Below, in pieces: positions 16,924 through 25,272 of a DNA stretch of 64,000 nucleotides. Location: contig VWVT01000009.1 of assembly GCA_008638415.1 (NCBI GenBank), positions 62,001 to 126,000 of the forward strand. The letters are read 5' to 3'. The DNA is from Nocardiopsis sinuspersici. GTDB taxonomy: Bacteria; Actinomycetota; Actinomycetes; Streptosporangiales; Streptosporangiaceae. The notes under the pieces are model-generated. The model worked only from the letters and a program-made list of their open reading frames with translations. It did no database searches and was not told the origin of the DNA. How positions within the stretch are numbered: the stretch's first letter is position 1; the number at the start of each line of letters is the position of its first letter. Position numbers and translations under genes: made by a program.

Positions 16924-18309
16924 CTAGTCCTCGCTGGTCTCCGTGGCGGAGTCAGCGGCGTTCTTCTTGCGGCGGGCGAGGTAGGCGGCCGCGCCACCGC
17001 CGGTGGCGATCGCGGCACCGGCCGCGATCAGGCCGACCACCGGGCTACCGGTCTGGGCCAGGGACTCGGTCGCCTTCGGCTCCGGCTTGGGCAGCGTCTC
17101 GGGGTCACGGGCCGGCGGGTTCTTGTCGTCGCCCTTGTCGTCGCCCTTGTCACCGCCCTTGTCCTCGTCACCGTCACCGCCGCCGGTGCCGCCACCGTTG
17201 CCGGGGTCCTCCTCCGGAGCGGCGCCGATGCTGGCGTAGGTCACACCCAGCGCGTAGCCGCCCTCGAAGTGACCGGGAACGGTGACGTCCACCAGCAGGG
17301 CGGTGTAGGCGTCGTTCCACTCGAAGCCGGCGTCCTCGGAGGGGTAGGTGCCCTCGTCGACGTACAGGGGACCGACCTCGGCGTCGAGCTCGTTCACCCC
17401 GATGGAGACGTCGCCGCCCTCGAAGGAGTGGGAGACGTCGCCGTTCCAGCTCTGCGTGGTGGTGACGCTCGCACCGCTGATCGTGGCGTCGAGGACGATC
17501 TCGTCACCGTTGGCGGCCGGCGCGGTGTCGTCCGCCTCCAGGGTGACGGTCTCCTCGGCCGAGGCCGCGGCGGCCGGGGCGGAAGAGGCGTCGGTGCCAT
17601 CGCCGGCCTCACCGGCGCCTTCGCCGCTCTCGCCACCGGTCTCACCGGACTCGTCGCCGGACTCCTCCGGCGCGGTGGCGCCGTCGCCGGCTCCACCGGT
17701 CTCGCCGCCGGTCCCACCGGCGCCGTCGCCGGCCTCACCGCCACCGGACCCGTCCTCACCGTCGTCCGCGCCGCCGTCGGCCGCGCCGTCACCACCGGTG
17801 CCGTCGCCTTCGCCGTCGGTTCCGCCATCGGTCCCGCCGTCGGTCCCGTCGTCGGTGGAGGGCTCGTCGGACGGGGTCTCAGCGGGAGGAGAGGGCTCGT
17901 CGGACGGGCTCTCGGGGGAGGAGGGCTCCTCGGACGGCTTGTCCTCGGGGTTCTCGATCTCGTCGAGGATCGCGTCGACGTCGGAGGCGGTGAGCTGGAG
18001 GTGCGCGCTGTTCACCGTGGTCGTCGAGGTCGCCCCGCCGGCGTTCACCGTGGCCGAGGTGGAGGCGTCGATGCTGAGGTAGTCGTCGAGCGCGAAGGTG
18101 CCACCGTTGGAGGCGCTGTCCTCCTGGCCCTTCGGGGTGATGTGGGTCGCGGCGACACCGAGCCCGTCAGCGACGTTGGCGTGGGCCCAGCCAACGGTCT
18201 GGGTGTCGGCGGCGGCGGGAAGAGCCGTGGAAATGCTGAGCGCACCCAGGGCGGCAAAAGCGGCACCACCCTGCAGAATGCGGCGCGCGGTAACGCGGTT
18301 GTTCTTCAA
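16924..18309 (-). CDS. LAxTG sortase-anchored surface protein 2
   Basis: 461 aa if started at TTG 18309, which has GAGGA 7 bp upstream and gives a proper signal peptide (KNNRVTARRILQGGAAFAAL, ending LPAAA). The frame stays open about 60 codons further upstream but would bury the signal peptide. The N-terminal domain has GWAHANVADGLGVAA and DDYLSIDAST. A very long Gly/Asp/Glu/Ser low-complexity region (about 125-275) follows, then a beta-type domain and a second Gly/Asp/Lys linker. The tail has SLAQTGS, a hydrophobic helix and RRKK, again an SrtE-type LAxTG signal. It is in tandem with its paralogue, separated by about 500 bp including a terminator, so each probably has its own promoter. Confidence 0.8.
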   Translation of the reverse strand: MKNNRVTARRILQGGAAFAALGALSISTALPAAADTQTVGWAHANVADGLGVAATHITPKGQEDSASNGGTFALDDYLSIDASTSATVNAGGATSTTTVNSAHLQLTASDVDAILDEIENPEDKPSEEPSSPESPSDEPSPPAETPSDEPSTDDGTDGGTDGGTDGEGDGTGGDGAADGGADDGEDGSGGGEAGDGAGGTGGETGGAGDGATAPEESGDESGETGGESGEGAGEAGDGTDASSAPAAAASAEETVTLEADDTAPAANGDEIVLDATISGASVTTTQSWNGDVSHSFEGGDVSIGVNELDAEVGPLYVDEGTYPSEDAGFEWNDAYTALLVDVTVPGHFEGGYALGVTYASIGAAPEEDPGNGGGTGGGDGDEDKGGDKGDDKGDDKNPPARDPETLPKPEPKATESLAQTGSPVVGLIAAGAAIATGGGAAAYLARRKKNAADSATETSED

Positions 18310-18886
18310 GTCAATCCTCTTCGGATCGCCACAGCCCGAACTCGTCGGGCTGGCCTGGACACGCGTACCACCGCAGGCTGTGGAGAAGCTCGGGGCGCGG
18401 GAATCACGAACCAGGGTCGGATGGGGGACGGCGAAGGCGTACAGAAGCCCACTGCCAGCGGAAACAGGTGGACACGGCCGCAACGACAAGGCGGAGGAGC
18501 CTTGCGGGGCCGGGTCGGAACCACGTCCCGTTTCCTGACCAGGAGCTTACATCGAGCGACCGTAAAAGGCCAATGAATGGCATAACAAAGGCATCACGCC
18601 AGATGTCGATGTTACCCTGAGCGACAGCCTCATTCGATTGGGAAAAATCTTTGCTGTCCCTGTAAACCAACCGACGAATCAAGCGTCTTACTAATAAGTG
18701 TGTCGCACCGGAATGTCTCTGGAATGGCTTCCGGCAATCCGGTGTCCTCCGGCGCGAGGGACCATGTGCCCGGCGGCCCGCCGCTCGTCCGGCCGGATCC
18801 CGCACTCCCGCACCGGTCGCGTTCCCGGTGCCCCGCGCCCCTCACGGAGGTACGTTCGGGACACCGCGAACGGCTAGGTTGTGGGC
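18310..18886. other. Divergent intergenic region (LAxTG 2 / amidase)
   Basis: 577 bp. It contains an unusually AT-rich block (about 18550-18720) against the GC-rich background, the likely promoter and leader of LAxTG protein 2. No gene, repeat or clear operator is seen apart from the amidase -10 at its right end. Confidence 0.5.
18875..18880 (+). promoter_or_regulatory. TAGGTT -10 element of leaderless amidase gene
   Basis: TAGGTT with a 6-nt spacer to ATG 18887; no Shine-Dalgarno sequence fits. Confidence 0.5.
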
Positions 18887-19771
18887 ATGCCCGTCTCCGT
18901 ACCGCCGGGGCCCCGGAGCCGCGCCGTCCGCGCCCTGTCCCTCGCCTCCTCGGTCCTGTTCCTCACCGCCGCCTGCTCCGCGTCGACCGGAACGCCGTCC
19001 GGCGCCGACCCCACCGCGGCCCCGCCGCTTCCCGGCCCCGAGGACGGTGCCGACCCGTCCGACGGCGGCGCCTCGGGCGGGTCCGACGGCGAACCCGCCG
19101 ACGACGGCCCCCTCGACAGCCGGGTCGTCGTCATCGACCCCGGCCACAACGGCGGCAACGCCTCCGCCTCCGACGAGATCAGCGCGATGGTCCCCGCCGG
19201 GCCGAACGAGAAGGCCTGCGACACCGTCGGCACCGAGACCACGAGCGGTTATGCCGAACACGAGTTCAACTGGGAGCTGTCCGTCCTGGTCGAGGAGAGG
19301 CTGGAGGCCGAAGGCGCCACGGTCGTCCTCACCCGCGAGGACAACGAGGGCGTCGGGCCGTGCATCGACGAGCGCGCGGGCATCGGCAACGAGGCCGGGG
19401 CGGACGCGGCCGTGTCCATCCACGCCGACGGCGGCCCCGAGTCGGGGCGCGGCTTCCACGTGATCACGCCCGGCGACGTCGACGGTTTCACCGATGACAT
19501 CGTGGAGCCCTCCCGGCTGCTCGCCGAGGACCTCCACCACGCGTACCTGGAGGGCAGCGGCGTCCCCACCGCCGACTACCTCGCCGACGAGGGCCTGGAC
19601 GTGCGCACCGACCTGGGCGGGCTGAACATGTCCGACGTGCCCAAGGTGTTCCTGGAGACGGGCAACATGCGCAACCCCGAGGACGCCGCGCTCATGAAGG
19701 ACCCCGCGTGGCGGAAGCGGGCCGCCGACGCCATCGCCCTCGGCCTGTCCACCTACCTCACGCGTCAGTGA
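18887..19771 (+). CDS. N-acetylmuramoyl-L-alanine amidase (Amidase_3) lipoprotein
   Basis: 294-aa exported zinc amidase that cleaves the lactyl-amide bond of peptidoglycan. A signal peptide with lipobox LTAAC (Cys about 28) is followed by a Pro/Asp/Gly linker (30-75) and the Amidase_3 domain. Catalytic and zinc residues appear in order: His in VVIDPGHNGGN, Glu in GYAEHEFNWEL, His in VSIHADGG and Glu in VFLETGNM. Two cysteines in the catalytic domain (EKACDTVG and GPCIDE) could form a disulfide, as in Rv3717-type enzymes. ATG 18887 is preferred over GTG 18881 from the promoter spacing. Likely roles are cell-wall turnover or spore germination. Confidence 0.88.
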   Translation: MPVSVPPGPRSRAVRALSLASSVLFLTAACSASTGTPSGADPTAAPPLPGPEDGADPSDGGASGGSDGEPADDGPLDSRVVVIDPGHNGGNASASDEISAMVPAGPNEKACDTVGTETTSGYAEHEFNWELSVLVEERLEAEGATVVLTREDNEGVGPCIDERAGIGNEAGADAAVSIHADGGPESGRGFHVITPGDVDGFTDDIVEPSRLLAEDLHHAYLEGSGVPTADYLADEGLDVRTDLGGLNMSDVPKVFLETGNMRNPEDAALMKDPAWRKRAADAIALGLSTYLTRQ

Positions 19772-19839
19772 GGCGGACCGGGACGCAGGCACCCGGCCGC
19801 AAACGGCCGCGGTGTGTGGCGGAGGCCACCCCCGACAGG

Positions 19840-19845
19840 CATAAT
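19840..19845 (+). promoter_or_regulatory. CATAAT -10 element of leaderless DivIVA-motif gene
   Basis: CATAAT, then 6 nt, then ATG 19852. Confidence 0.5.
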
Positions 19846-19851
19846 GCGTCC

Positions 19852-20172
19852 ATGACGTCCCCTGCGCCCCAGCCGCTGCCCGCCTTCGACGTGGTCCTGC
19901 GGGGCTTCCACCGCCACCAGGTGGACGGTCTCATCGACCGCGTCAACTTCACTCTGGCCACGCTCACCGGCGCTCCGGTCTTCACCGACGCGGCGATACC
20001 GATCGCCGGCCTGCCTCCGGAGCAGAACCCGGACCCCATCACCGCCCAGGAGCTGCGGGCGGCCACCCTGGACCTGGTCCTGCGCGGATACGACCGCAGC
20101 CAGGTCTCGTACGTCCTGTCCGACCTCGCGGAACGGCTCGACGACGCCGAGTCGCGCACAGCCCGGGGATAA
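19852..20172 (+). CDS. Small DivIVA-motif protein
   Basis: 106-aa cytoplasmic protein with two DivI1A-type motifs: FDVVLRGFHRHQVDGLIDRVNFTL (about 11-34) and LDLVLRGYDRSQVSYVLSDL (about 72-91). These are the [FL]xxVLRGYxxxQVD units found in actinobacterial DivIVA/Wag31-like proteins, here without the long coiled coil. The start is set by the leaderless promoter. It is 36 bp upstream of a second, four-motif protein, so the two probably act together, perhaps at curved membranes or septa; that role is inferred. Confidence 0.72.
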   Translation: MTSPAPQPLPAFDVVLRGFHRHQVDGLIDRVNFTLATLTGAPVFTDAAIPIAGLPPEQNPDPITAQELRAATLDLVLRGYDRSQVSYVLSDLAERLDDAESRTARG

Positions 20173-20195
20173 CCGCCCGGAGAACCTCGGAACTG

Positions 20196-20201
20196 CACAA
20201 T
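20196..20201 (+). promoter_or_regulatory. CACAAT -10 element of leaderless four-motif DivIVA gene
   Basis: CACAAT, then 7 nt, then ATG 20209. ATG 20200 overlaps this hexamer and is rejected as the start. Confidence 0.5.
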
Positions 20202-20208
20202 GGGGACC

Positions 20209-20943
20209 ATGCCTCTGACACCGGCGGACATCCGCGAAAAGAAGTTCCACACGGTGCGTCTGCGCCCGGGTTACAACGAGGAGGACGTCGACGAACTCCT
20301 GGACCGGATCGAGGCGACGCTCATCGCCCTGGAGGGCGGGCCGCGCACCGGCCCCCTCATCACGGCCGACGAGGTGCGCAACGCGCGGTTTCGCACCACG
20401 AGGCTGAGCCCGGGGTACCACGAGGACGAGGTCGACGACTTCCTCGACACCGTGGTCGCCGACCTGGCCGGACGCGGGCTCGGGCGCTCCAACGGTCAGC
20501 AGCAGCCGCCCCCGCCCCCCGGACCCGTGGGAGGCCGGGGCCGTCCTGGCGGCCCCGGTGTCCCGGGCACTCCCTCGCGGACCCAGGGCCATCCGCCGGA
20601 CGAACCGCGGCAGCGTCATGGAACAGGGCCGTCCGACCGGCCGCCCCGGCCGCCACGGGGCTTCGGGATGACCCCCGAGGACATCCGGGAGCAGCAGTTC
20701 GCCACGACCCGGCTGACCACGGGCTACAACGAGCAGGAGGTCGACGACTTCCTGGACCGTGCCGAGTTCACGCTGGGCGTGCTCCAGCGGGGACAGCCCG
20801 AACGGGCGACCCTCACCGCCGCCGAGGTGGAGCGGGTCCAGTTCGCCACCACACGCGCGCGGCCGGGGTACGACCCCGCGCAGGTGGACCGCTTCCTGGA
20901 CGTGCTCGCCGAGGAGATGCGCCAGTACGAGCGGCCGGGCTGA
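20209..20943 (+). CDS. DivIVA-domain (DivI1A) protein with four repeats
   Basis: 244-aa protein with four copies of the DivI1A motif (F-x-T-x-R-x-x-P/T-GY-x-x-x-x-VD-x-F/L-LD). They read FHTVRLRPGYNEEDVDELLD, FRTTRLSPGYHEDEVDDFLD, FATTRLTTGYNEQEVDDFLD and FATTRARPGYDPAQVDRFLD. Pairs 1-2 and 3-4 are separated by a Pro/Gly/Arg-rich linker (about 95-150). The TPADIREKKF and TPEDIREQQF lead-ins show the halves arose by duplication. There is no coiled-coil tail. Polar-growth or septum association is inferred from the family. Confidence 0.82.
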   Translation: MPLTPADIREKKFHTVRLRPGYNEEDVDELLDRIEATLIALEGGPRTGPLITADEVRNARFRTTRLSPGYHEDEVDDFLDTVVADLAGRGLGRSNGQQQPPPPPGPVGGRGRPGGPGVPGTPSRTQGHPPDEPRQRHGTGPSDRPPRPPRGFGMTPEDIREQQFATTRLTTGYNEQEVDDFLDRAEFTLGVLQRGQPERATLTAAEVERVQFATTRARPGYDPAQVDRFLDVLAEEMRQYERPG

Positions 20944-21179
20944 CCGCCTCCCCGACCACCGCGGTCACCCCGGGTGACGTTTCGGGATCGGGGGGCTCCC
21001 GGTGACGGGGGTACTCCGAAGGCGGCGGCGCACCGGCTCCTGCCCGCTGGACGGGCAGGGTCCCGGACACGCCGTCGCGCGCCAACCCCACCCCCAGGGC
21101 AGCGGAAAGTAATATTCGGACACAGGAAGTAGTCATCCCCCGCCGTCCCGCAGACCGCCGCGACCCGAGGGGAGGCAGG

Positions 21180-22112
21180 ATGTCCCATGTGACGCCGCCG
21201 GAGGGGCGTGCCACCGCCTGTTCGGTCCACGGTGTGCCCGACGGTTCCGCGGTGTCCGGCCCGGGAGCGGACCAGCGGCCCGCCCTTCCCGGCTACCCCG
21301 GGGAACCGTACGCGCTCGACGCCGACGAGGAGGTCGTCCCGGCGCCCGCGCACCCGTGGGAGGCGCCGCTGCTGGCCGTGTGCGTGGGCGTGACCCTGCT
21401 GATGGCCGCCGGGCTGGTCCACGCGGTGTGGTCCGCGACGGGGTCGTGGGTGTGGGCGGCCGCCGTCCCGGCCGCGGTGGCCGCCGTGTACTGGAAGGTG
21501 CGGGGGCTGCTGTACGCGCGGCGCAGGGCGGAGTCGGTGAAGATCTCGCCCACCCAGTTCCCCGAGGTGTACCGGACGGTGGTGTCGCTGGCCGCCGGGA
21601 TGGGGCTGTCCCGGACCCCGGAGGTGTACGTGCGGGTGGGAGGGCGCCACCGGGAGACGGACGCCGCCGGGCACGGGCTGCGCCGGTACCTGGTGCTGTC
21701 GGACGAGCTGTTCGGTCCTGACGGCAGGGTCCGTGATCCGCGGGCGCTGGCCTTCCTGGTCGCGCACCAGCTGGGGCACGTGGCCGCCGGACACGCCGGC
21801 TTCTGGCGAAGGACCGCGACCCTGGGCGCGGACCTGGTCCCCGGACTGGGAGCGGCGCTGTCGCGGGCCATGGAGTACACGGCCGACAACCACGCCTACG
21901 CGCACGTCCCCGAGGGGGCCTACGCCGCGCGGATCACCGCCGGGGGCGGACGCCTGTACACGCGGATCAACATGGGTGAGATGGCGGACCGGGCGCGCAC
22001 CGACCGGGGCTTCTCGCTGCTGCTGTACCACCTGCTGGTCCGGCGGCCGGGGAACACCCGCCGGATGGCCGCCCTGCGCGACCGCACCCGGCGCGGCAGG
22101 GTCTTCCTCTAA
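21180..22112 (+). CDS. M48-like membrane peptidase homologue with degenerate HQLGH motif
   Basis: 310-aa protein with a polar N-terminus (1-60), two hydrophobic helices (about 63-104) and a C-terminal domain shaped like M48 (HtpX/Ste24) peptidases. The zinc motif position reads HQLGH (196-200), with the catalytic Glu of HExxH changed to Gln. The downstream ligand motif EYTAD (232-236) is retained. Zinc binding may survive but proteolysis probably does not, so a binding or regulatory role is likely. The start ATG follows GAGGGGAGGCAGG. The upstream 235 bp has an AT-rich TAATAT (21110-21115) that may be a -10. Confidence 0.72.
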   Translation: MSHVTPPEGRATACSVHGVPDGSAVSGPGADQRPALPGYPGEPYALDADEEVVPAPAHPWEAPLLAVCVGVTLLMAAGLVHAVWSATGSWVWAAAVPAAVAAVYWKVRGLLYARRRAESVKISPTQFPEVYRTVVSLAAGMGLSRTPEVYVRVGGRHRETDAAGHGLRRYLVLSDELFGPDGRVRDPRALAFLVAHQLGHVAAGHAGFWRRTATLGADLVPGLGAALSRAMEYTADNHAYAHVPEGAYAARITAGGGRLYTRINMGEMADRARTDRGFSLLLYHLLVRRPGNTRRMAALRDRTRRGRVFL

Positions 22113-22375
22113 CACCCCGGGGTCCCACCTGTGTTGTGCGTACTCGCTCAGCCCCCGGGGGTGTCGTTCGGGCGCCGACGGGGTTCTGGAGGATCCGTAG
22201 GCGGGACGACAGGTACTGCGACCGGAGGCCGTCGTTCGAGGGCGGTGGCGGGCGGCGGCGCGGGCCGAGCCGCCATACCGGCGGATCCGAAGGCTCCCGC
22301 CTACAGGGCGCCCGGACAAGGAGGGATCCGCGCGCAGCGCCCTCCAAACGACGGGCGGCACCCACCACACACGCC
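22113..22375. repeat. Fold-prone intergenic sequence with crossing inverted repeats
   Basis: GTAGGCGGGA (22197-22206) pairs with TCCCGCCTAC (22295-22304). GTCGTTCGAGGGCG (22231-22244) pairs, with one bulge, with CGCCCTCCAAACGAC (22338-22352). The arms interleave, so the two stems are alternatives or a pseudoknot. GGATCCG occurs three times and GTCGTTCG twice. No ORF of coding character. Confidence 0.45.
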
Positions 22376-22636
22376 CTAGTTCCACTGGCGGCGCATGGTC
22401 CAGCGGTCGGACCCGGCGTCGCGGGAGATGTCGACGATGCTGGGCTCGCCGGCGTCGGACTCGGCCGAGACGCGGAGCATGTGGACCCCGGTGGCGGGAG
22501 TGCCGGGCGCCTCGGGGCGCACGGGCCAGTCACCGATGATCCTGCGCACCCGGAAGGTGCGGCCGCGCCAGGTGAACCGCACGGGGCTCCCGCCCTCGGT
22601 GGAGCGGACGTCGATCTGTTCGTTCAGGAGACTCAC
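22376..22636 (-). CDS. DUF6504 family protein
   Basis: 86-aa soluble beta-rich protein. Features are RFTWRGRTFRVRRIIGDWPVR (about 20-40), a His/Met segment TGVHMLRVSAE and an aromatic end RWTMRRQWN. This resembles small proteins often encoded near DNA polymerase IV/ImuB-type loci in actinobacteria, though no such gene is next to it here. The function is unknown. Confidence 0.65.
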   Translation of the reverse strand: MSLLNEQIDVRSTEGGSPVRFTWRGRTFRVRRIIGDWPVRPEAPGTPATGVHMLRVSAESDAGEPSIVDISRDAGSDRWTMRRQWN

Positions 22637-22781
22637 GCGGGCAGCCTATCGAACTCGCGTTCGAGAAAGTCAAGGATCTCGGAAGGCCGGGCCCGTATGT
22701 GCCCGGCGGTCGCGGAACACCCTAGGGGCAGGCGGTGCGGCGGGTGGTGGACCCCCGGTCGGCGTGTCGGCCGGAAGCGGT

Positions 22782-23252
22782 TCAGGTGACGTAGAAGGGG
22801 TCCGTGCGGTCCTCGCGGGCGTACCCGATCCGGTCGAGGATGCGCCGGGGCATGTCCGGCAGGGCGTCCGGACCGAACCAGCGCACCTCCAGCGTCTCGT
22901 CGCCGCTGGTGTCGGGGGCGCCGCCCACGGGACGGCAGCGAAAGGCCAGGTCCAGGAACTGCACCCGGTCGCCGTTGGGGTAGGTGAAGGGCTCCTGGGC
23001 GGCCACGCTGGCGAGCCGCTCCACCTCGACCTCCACGCCGGTCTCCTCGCGGACCTCGCGGACCACGGCCCGGGCGGGCTCCTCCTCGGGCTCCAGGATG
23101 CCGCCGGGCGTGGACCAGCGGCCGTCGTCGGCGCGCCGGTGCAGCAGGACCTCGCCCTCCTCCCCGATCACCACCGCCGTCACGCCCACGAGGGGCAGGA
23201 GGCCGTGTCCGACGTGTCGGCGCAGTGCGAGGAGGAACTCGGGAACGGGCAT
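22782..23252 (-). CDS. Nudix hydrolase
   Basis: 156-aa hydrolase of nucleoside-diphosphate-linked substrates. The Nudix box is complete: GGILEPEEEPARAVVREVREETG (about 50-72) with the REVREE metal-binding core. The N-terminus RRHVGHGLLPLVGVTAVVI is common in actinobacterial Nudix proteins of unknown specificity. The C-terminal YAREDRTDPFYVT is a family-like tail. The substrate cannot be predicted. It lies 43 bp upstream of nothing it obviously works with; the downstream DUF6504 gene is on the same strand. Confidence 0.85.
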   Translation of the reverse strand: MPVPEFLLALRRHVGHGLLPLVGVTAVVIGEEGEVLLHRRADDGRWSTPGGILEPEEEPARAVVREVREETGVEVEVERLASVAAQEPFTYPNGDRVQFLDLAFRCRPVGGAPDTSGDETLEVRWFGPDALPDMPRRILDRIGYAREDRTDPFYVT

Positions 23253-23295
23253 GGGCCCGAGACTAACCGCTGGGGCCGGCGGGCCGGGAGAACCG

Positions 23296-23880
23296 CTACC
23301 GGTTCCGGGCGGCGCGCAGCTCGGCGTACTCCTCGGCCAGGATCGACATCAGCACCGCGTCGTGCCACTCACCGTCCCAGCGCAGGCACCCGCGCCATAC
23401 GCCCTCCCTCACGAACCCGGACCGGGCGTAGGACTTCTGGGCACGGGTGTTGAACGCGAAGACCTCCAGGGAGACCCGGTGCAGCCCGGCCACGGTGAAG
23501 GCGTACTCCAGGACCAGGTCGGTGGCCTCGGTCCCGTAGCCCCTGCCGGTGACGGACATGCTGTTGAGCGCGATCCGGTAGCCCGCGCTGGCGTTGTCCG
23601 GGTCCAGGTCGATCAGGGCGCACTCGCCCAGGGAGGCGCCGTCCTCCCGGCCGAAGACGACCCAGTCGGCGCGGTCGTGGTGGTCGGGGCGGGTCGCGGC
23701 CCAGCGGAGCAGCTCCTCCTCGGTGAACCTGCGGTGGGTACCGGTGAGGCGGCGCACCTCCGGGTCCATGTTCAGGACGGGTTCGACGAAGTGGGCGCCG
23801 GTCACGGCGTCGAGCGGTTCGAGTCGGACCCTCGTCCCGGTGAGGACGGGCTGGTCGCGGAAGACGTCGTGGGGCACCAT
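23296..23880 (-). CDS. GNAT acetyltransferase (RimJ/RimL type)
   Basis: 194-aa N-acetyltransferase of the Acetyltransf_3 group. It has RLEPLDAVTGAHF near the start, GYRIALNSMSVTGRGYGTEATDLVLEYAF as the acetyl-CoA loop (about 110-138), then HRVSLEVFAFNTRAQKSYARSGF and EGVWRGCLRWDGEWHDAVLMSIL. The start ATG 23880 is chosen; the frame stays open upstream but enters the divergent ROK gene. The substrate may be a protein N-terminus or an aminoglycoside-like amine; undetermined. Confidence 0.83.
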   Translation of the reverse strand: MVPHDVFRDQPVLTGTRVRLEPLDAVTGAHFVEPVLNMDPEVRRLTGTHRRFTEEELLRWAATRPDHHDRADWVVFGREDGASLGECALIDLDPDNASAGYRIALNSMSVTGRGYGTEATDLVLEYAFTVAGLHRVSLEVFAFNTRAQKSYARSGFVREGVWRGCLRWDGEWHDAVLMSILAEEYAELRAARNR

Positions 23881-23995
23881 GCTCCGGATCCCACCAGAGA
23901 CTCCGGGAGGGCACAACCGGTTTTCGGGGCGCGCCCGGACGCCCCTGTACGATCCGGGCACAGTGTGCCGCGTCGGGCGAGGCGAGGGGGACCAG

Positions 23996-25264
23996 GTGAC
24001 GGTCGGTTCGGGAACGGTGAGTTTCCAGAGGGTTCGGGAGACGAACCTGGGGGTCGTGCTGCGCACGGTCCGCGAACTGTCCCCCTGCTCGCGGGCGGCG
24101 GTCGCCTCGGCCACCGGGCTGAACAAGACCACGGTGTCCAGCCTGGTCGCCGACCTCATGGCGCGCGGGCTGGTCCGGGAGACGGGGCGCAACTCCCGGC
24201 AGCGGGTGGGCCGCCCCGGGGTGCTGCTGGCCCTGGACGACTCCTCGATCGCCGCGGTCGGCCTGGAGGTCAACGTGGACTACCTGTCGGTGGTCGCCGT
24301 GGACCTGCTCCAGCGTGAACTGGTCAGCCGCCACGTCCCCTTCGACGCCCGGTCGGCCGGGGCGCGGGAGTGCGCACGGCACATCGCGCACACCCTGAGC
24401 GCGATGGCCGCGGACCCTGGGCTGAGCGGGCGCACCGTGGTGGGGGTGAGCGTGGCGGTCCCCGCGCTGATCGACGACGGGACGGTGACGCACGCGCCCA
24501 ACCTCGGCTGGCGCGACGTGCCGCTGCGCGGGCTGTTGTCGGACCTGCTGCGCGAGGCCGGGATGGAGGGCGTCCCGGTGCGTGTGGACAACGACGCGAA
24601 CCTGGGCGCGGTGGCCGAGTACCGGGTGGGCTCGTTCGCGGGCACGGCCGACCTGGTGTACCTGACCGGCGAGGTGGGGATCGGCGCCGGACTGCTGGTC
24701 GGCGGGGAGCCGCTGCGCGGTTCCAGCGGGTTCGCGGGCGAGGTGGGCCACCTGTCGCTGGTCCCGGACGGGCCGGAGTGCGCGTGCGGGCGGCGGGGAT
24801 GCCTGGAGGCGCTGGCCGGGATCGGGACGATCCTGCGCGGGGCCGTACCCGACCTGGTCCCGGACCGCCCGCTCTCGGGCGACGACGTCGCCCGGCTGGT
24901 GGAGGCGGCGGTGGAGCGCGCCCGCGGCGGCGACGCGACGGCCGTGGGCGCGCTGGAGCGGGCGGGCACGTGGCTGGGCCGGGGCCTGGCCATGCTCATC
25001 AACGTCACCAACCCGGGCCTGGTGGTGCTGGGCGGCTACTTCGTGCCCATGGGGCCGTGGCTGCTGCCGAACTGCCGGGCGGAGTCGGTGGCGAGCTCGT
25101 TCGCTCCGGGGGCGGGCGGCTGCCGGGTGGAGCTGTCGTCCCTGGGGCTGAGCGCGGCGGCCCGGGGCGGGGCCACCGCGATGATCCACTCGCTCGACGC
25201 GGGGCTGCTGCCCCTGCCCGAGCCCCGGGCACCGGCCGTCCCCACCGCCCCGGACCCCGCCTGA
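23996..25264 (+). CDS. ROK-family repressor, XylR-like
   Basis: 422-aa sugar-responsive transcription factor. An N-terminal winged HTH (about 10-75, with CSRAAVASATGLNKTTVSSLVADL) precedes a ROK sugar-kinase-like domain. ROK signatures are VDNDANLGAVAEYRVG, the GGEPLRGSSGFAGEVGHLSL stretch and the zinc motif CACGRRGCLE (about 260-270). GTG 23996 has a GAGGGGG site; GTG 24017 is an alternative. Three operators of the XylR/ROK type lie upstream of GH3/importer, GH95/GH42 and xylA, so this protein is the likely xylose- or xyloglucan-oligosaccharide-responsive repressor of the locus. None is seen at its own promoter. The assignment of operator to protein is inference. Confidence 0.85.
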   Translation: MTVGSGTVSFQRVRETNLGVVLRTVRELSPCSRAAVASATGLNKTTVSSLVADLMARGLVRETGRNSRQRVGRPGVLLALDDSSIAAVGLEVNVDYLSVVAVDLLQRELVSRHVPFDARSAGARECARHIAHTLSAMAADPGLSGRTVVGVSVAVPALIDDGTVTHAPNLGWRDVPLRGLLSDLLREAGMEGVPVRVDNDANLGAVAEYRVGSFAGTADLVYLTGEVGIGAGLLVGGEPLRGSSGFAGEVGHLSLVPDGPECACGRRGCLEALAGIGTILRGAVPDLVPDRPLSGDDVARLVEAAVERARGGDATAVGALERAGTWLGRGLAMLINVTNPGLVVLGGYFVPMGPWLLPNCRAESVASSFAPGAGGCRVELSSLGLSAAARGGATAMIHSLDAGLLPLPEPRAPAVPTAPDPA

Positions 25265-25272
25265 GCCTCCCG

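Noticed and set aside
16924-18489. LAxTG protein 2 starting at 18489
   Set aside because: It adds 60 residues before a classic signal peptide. TTG 18309 has a well-placed GAGGA.
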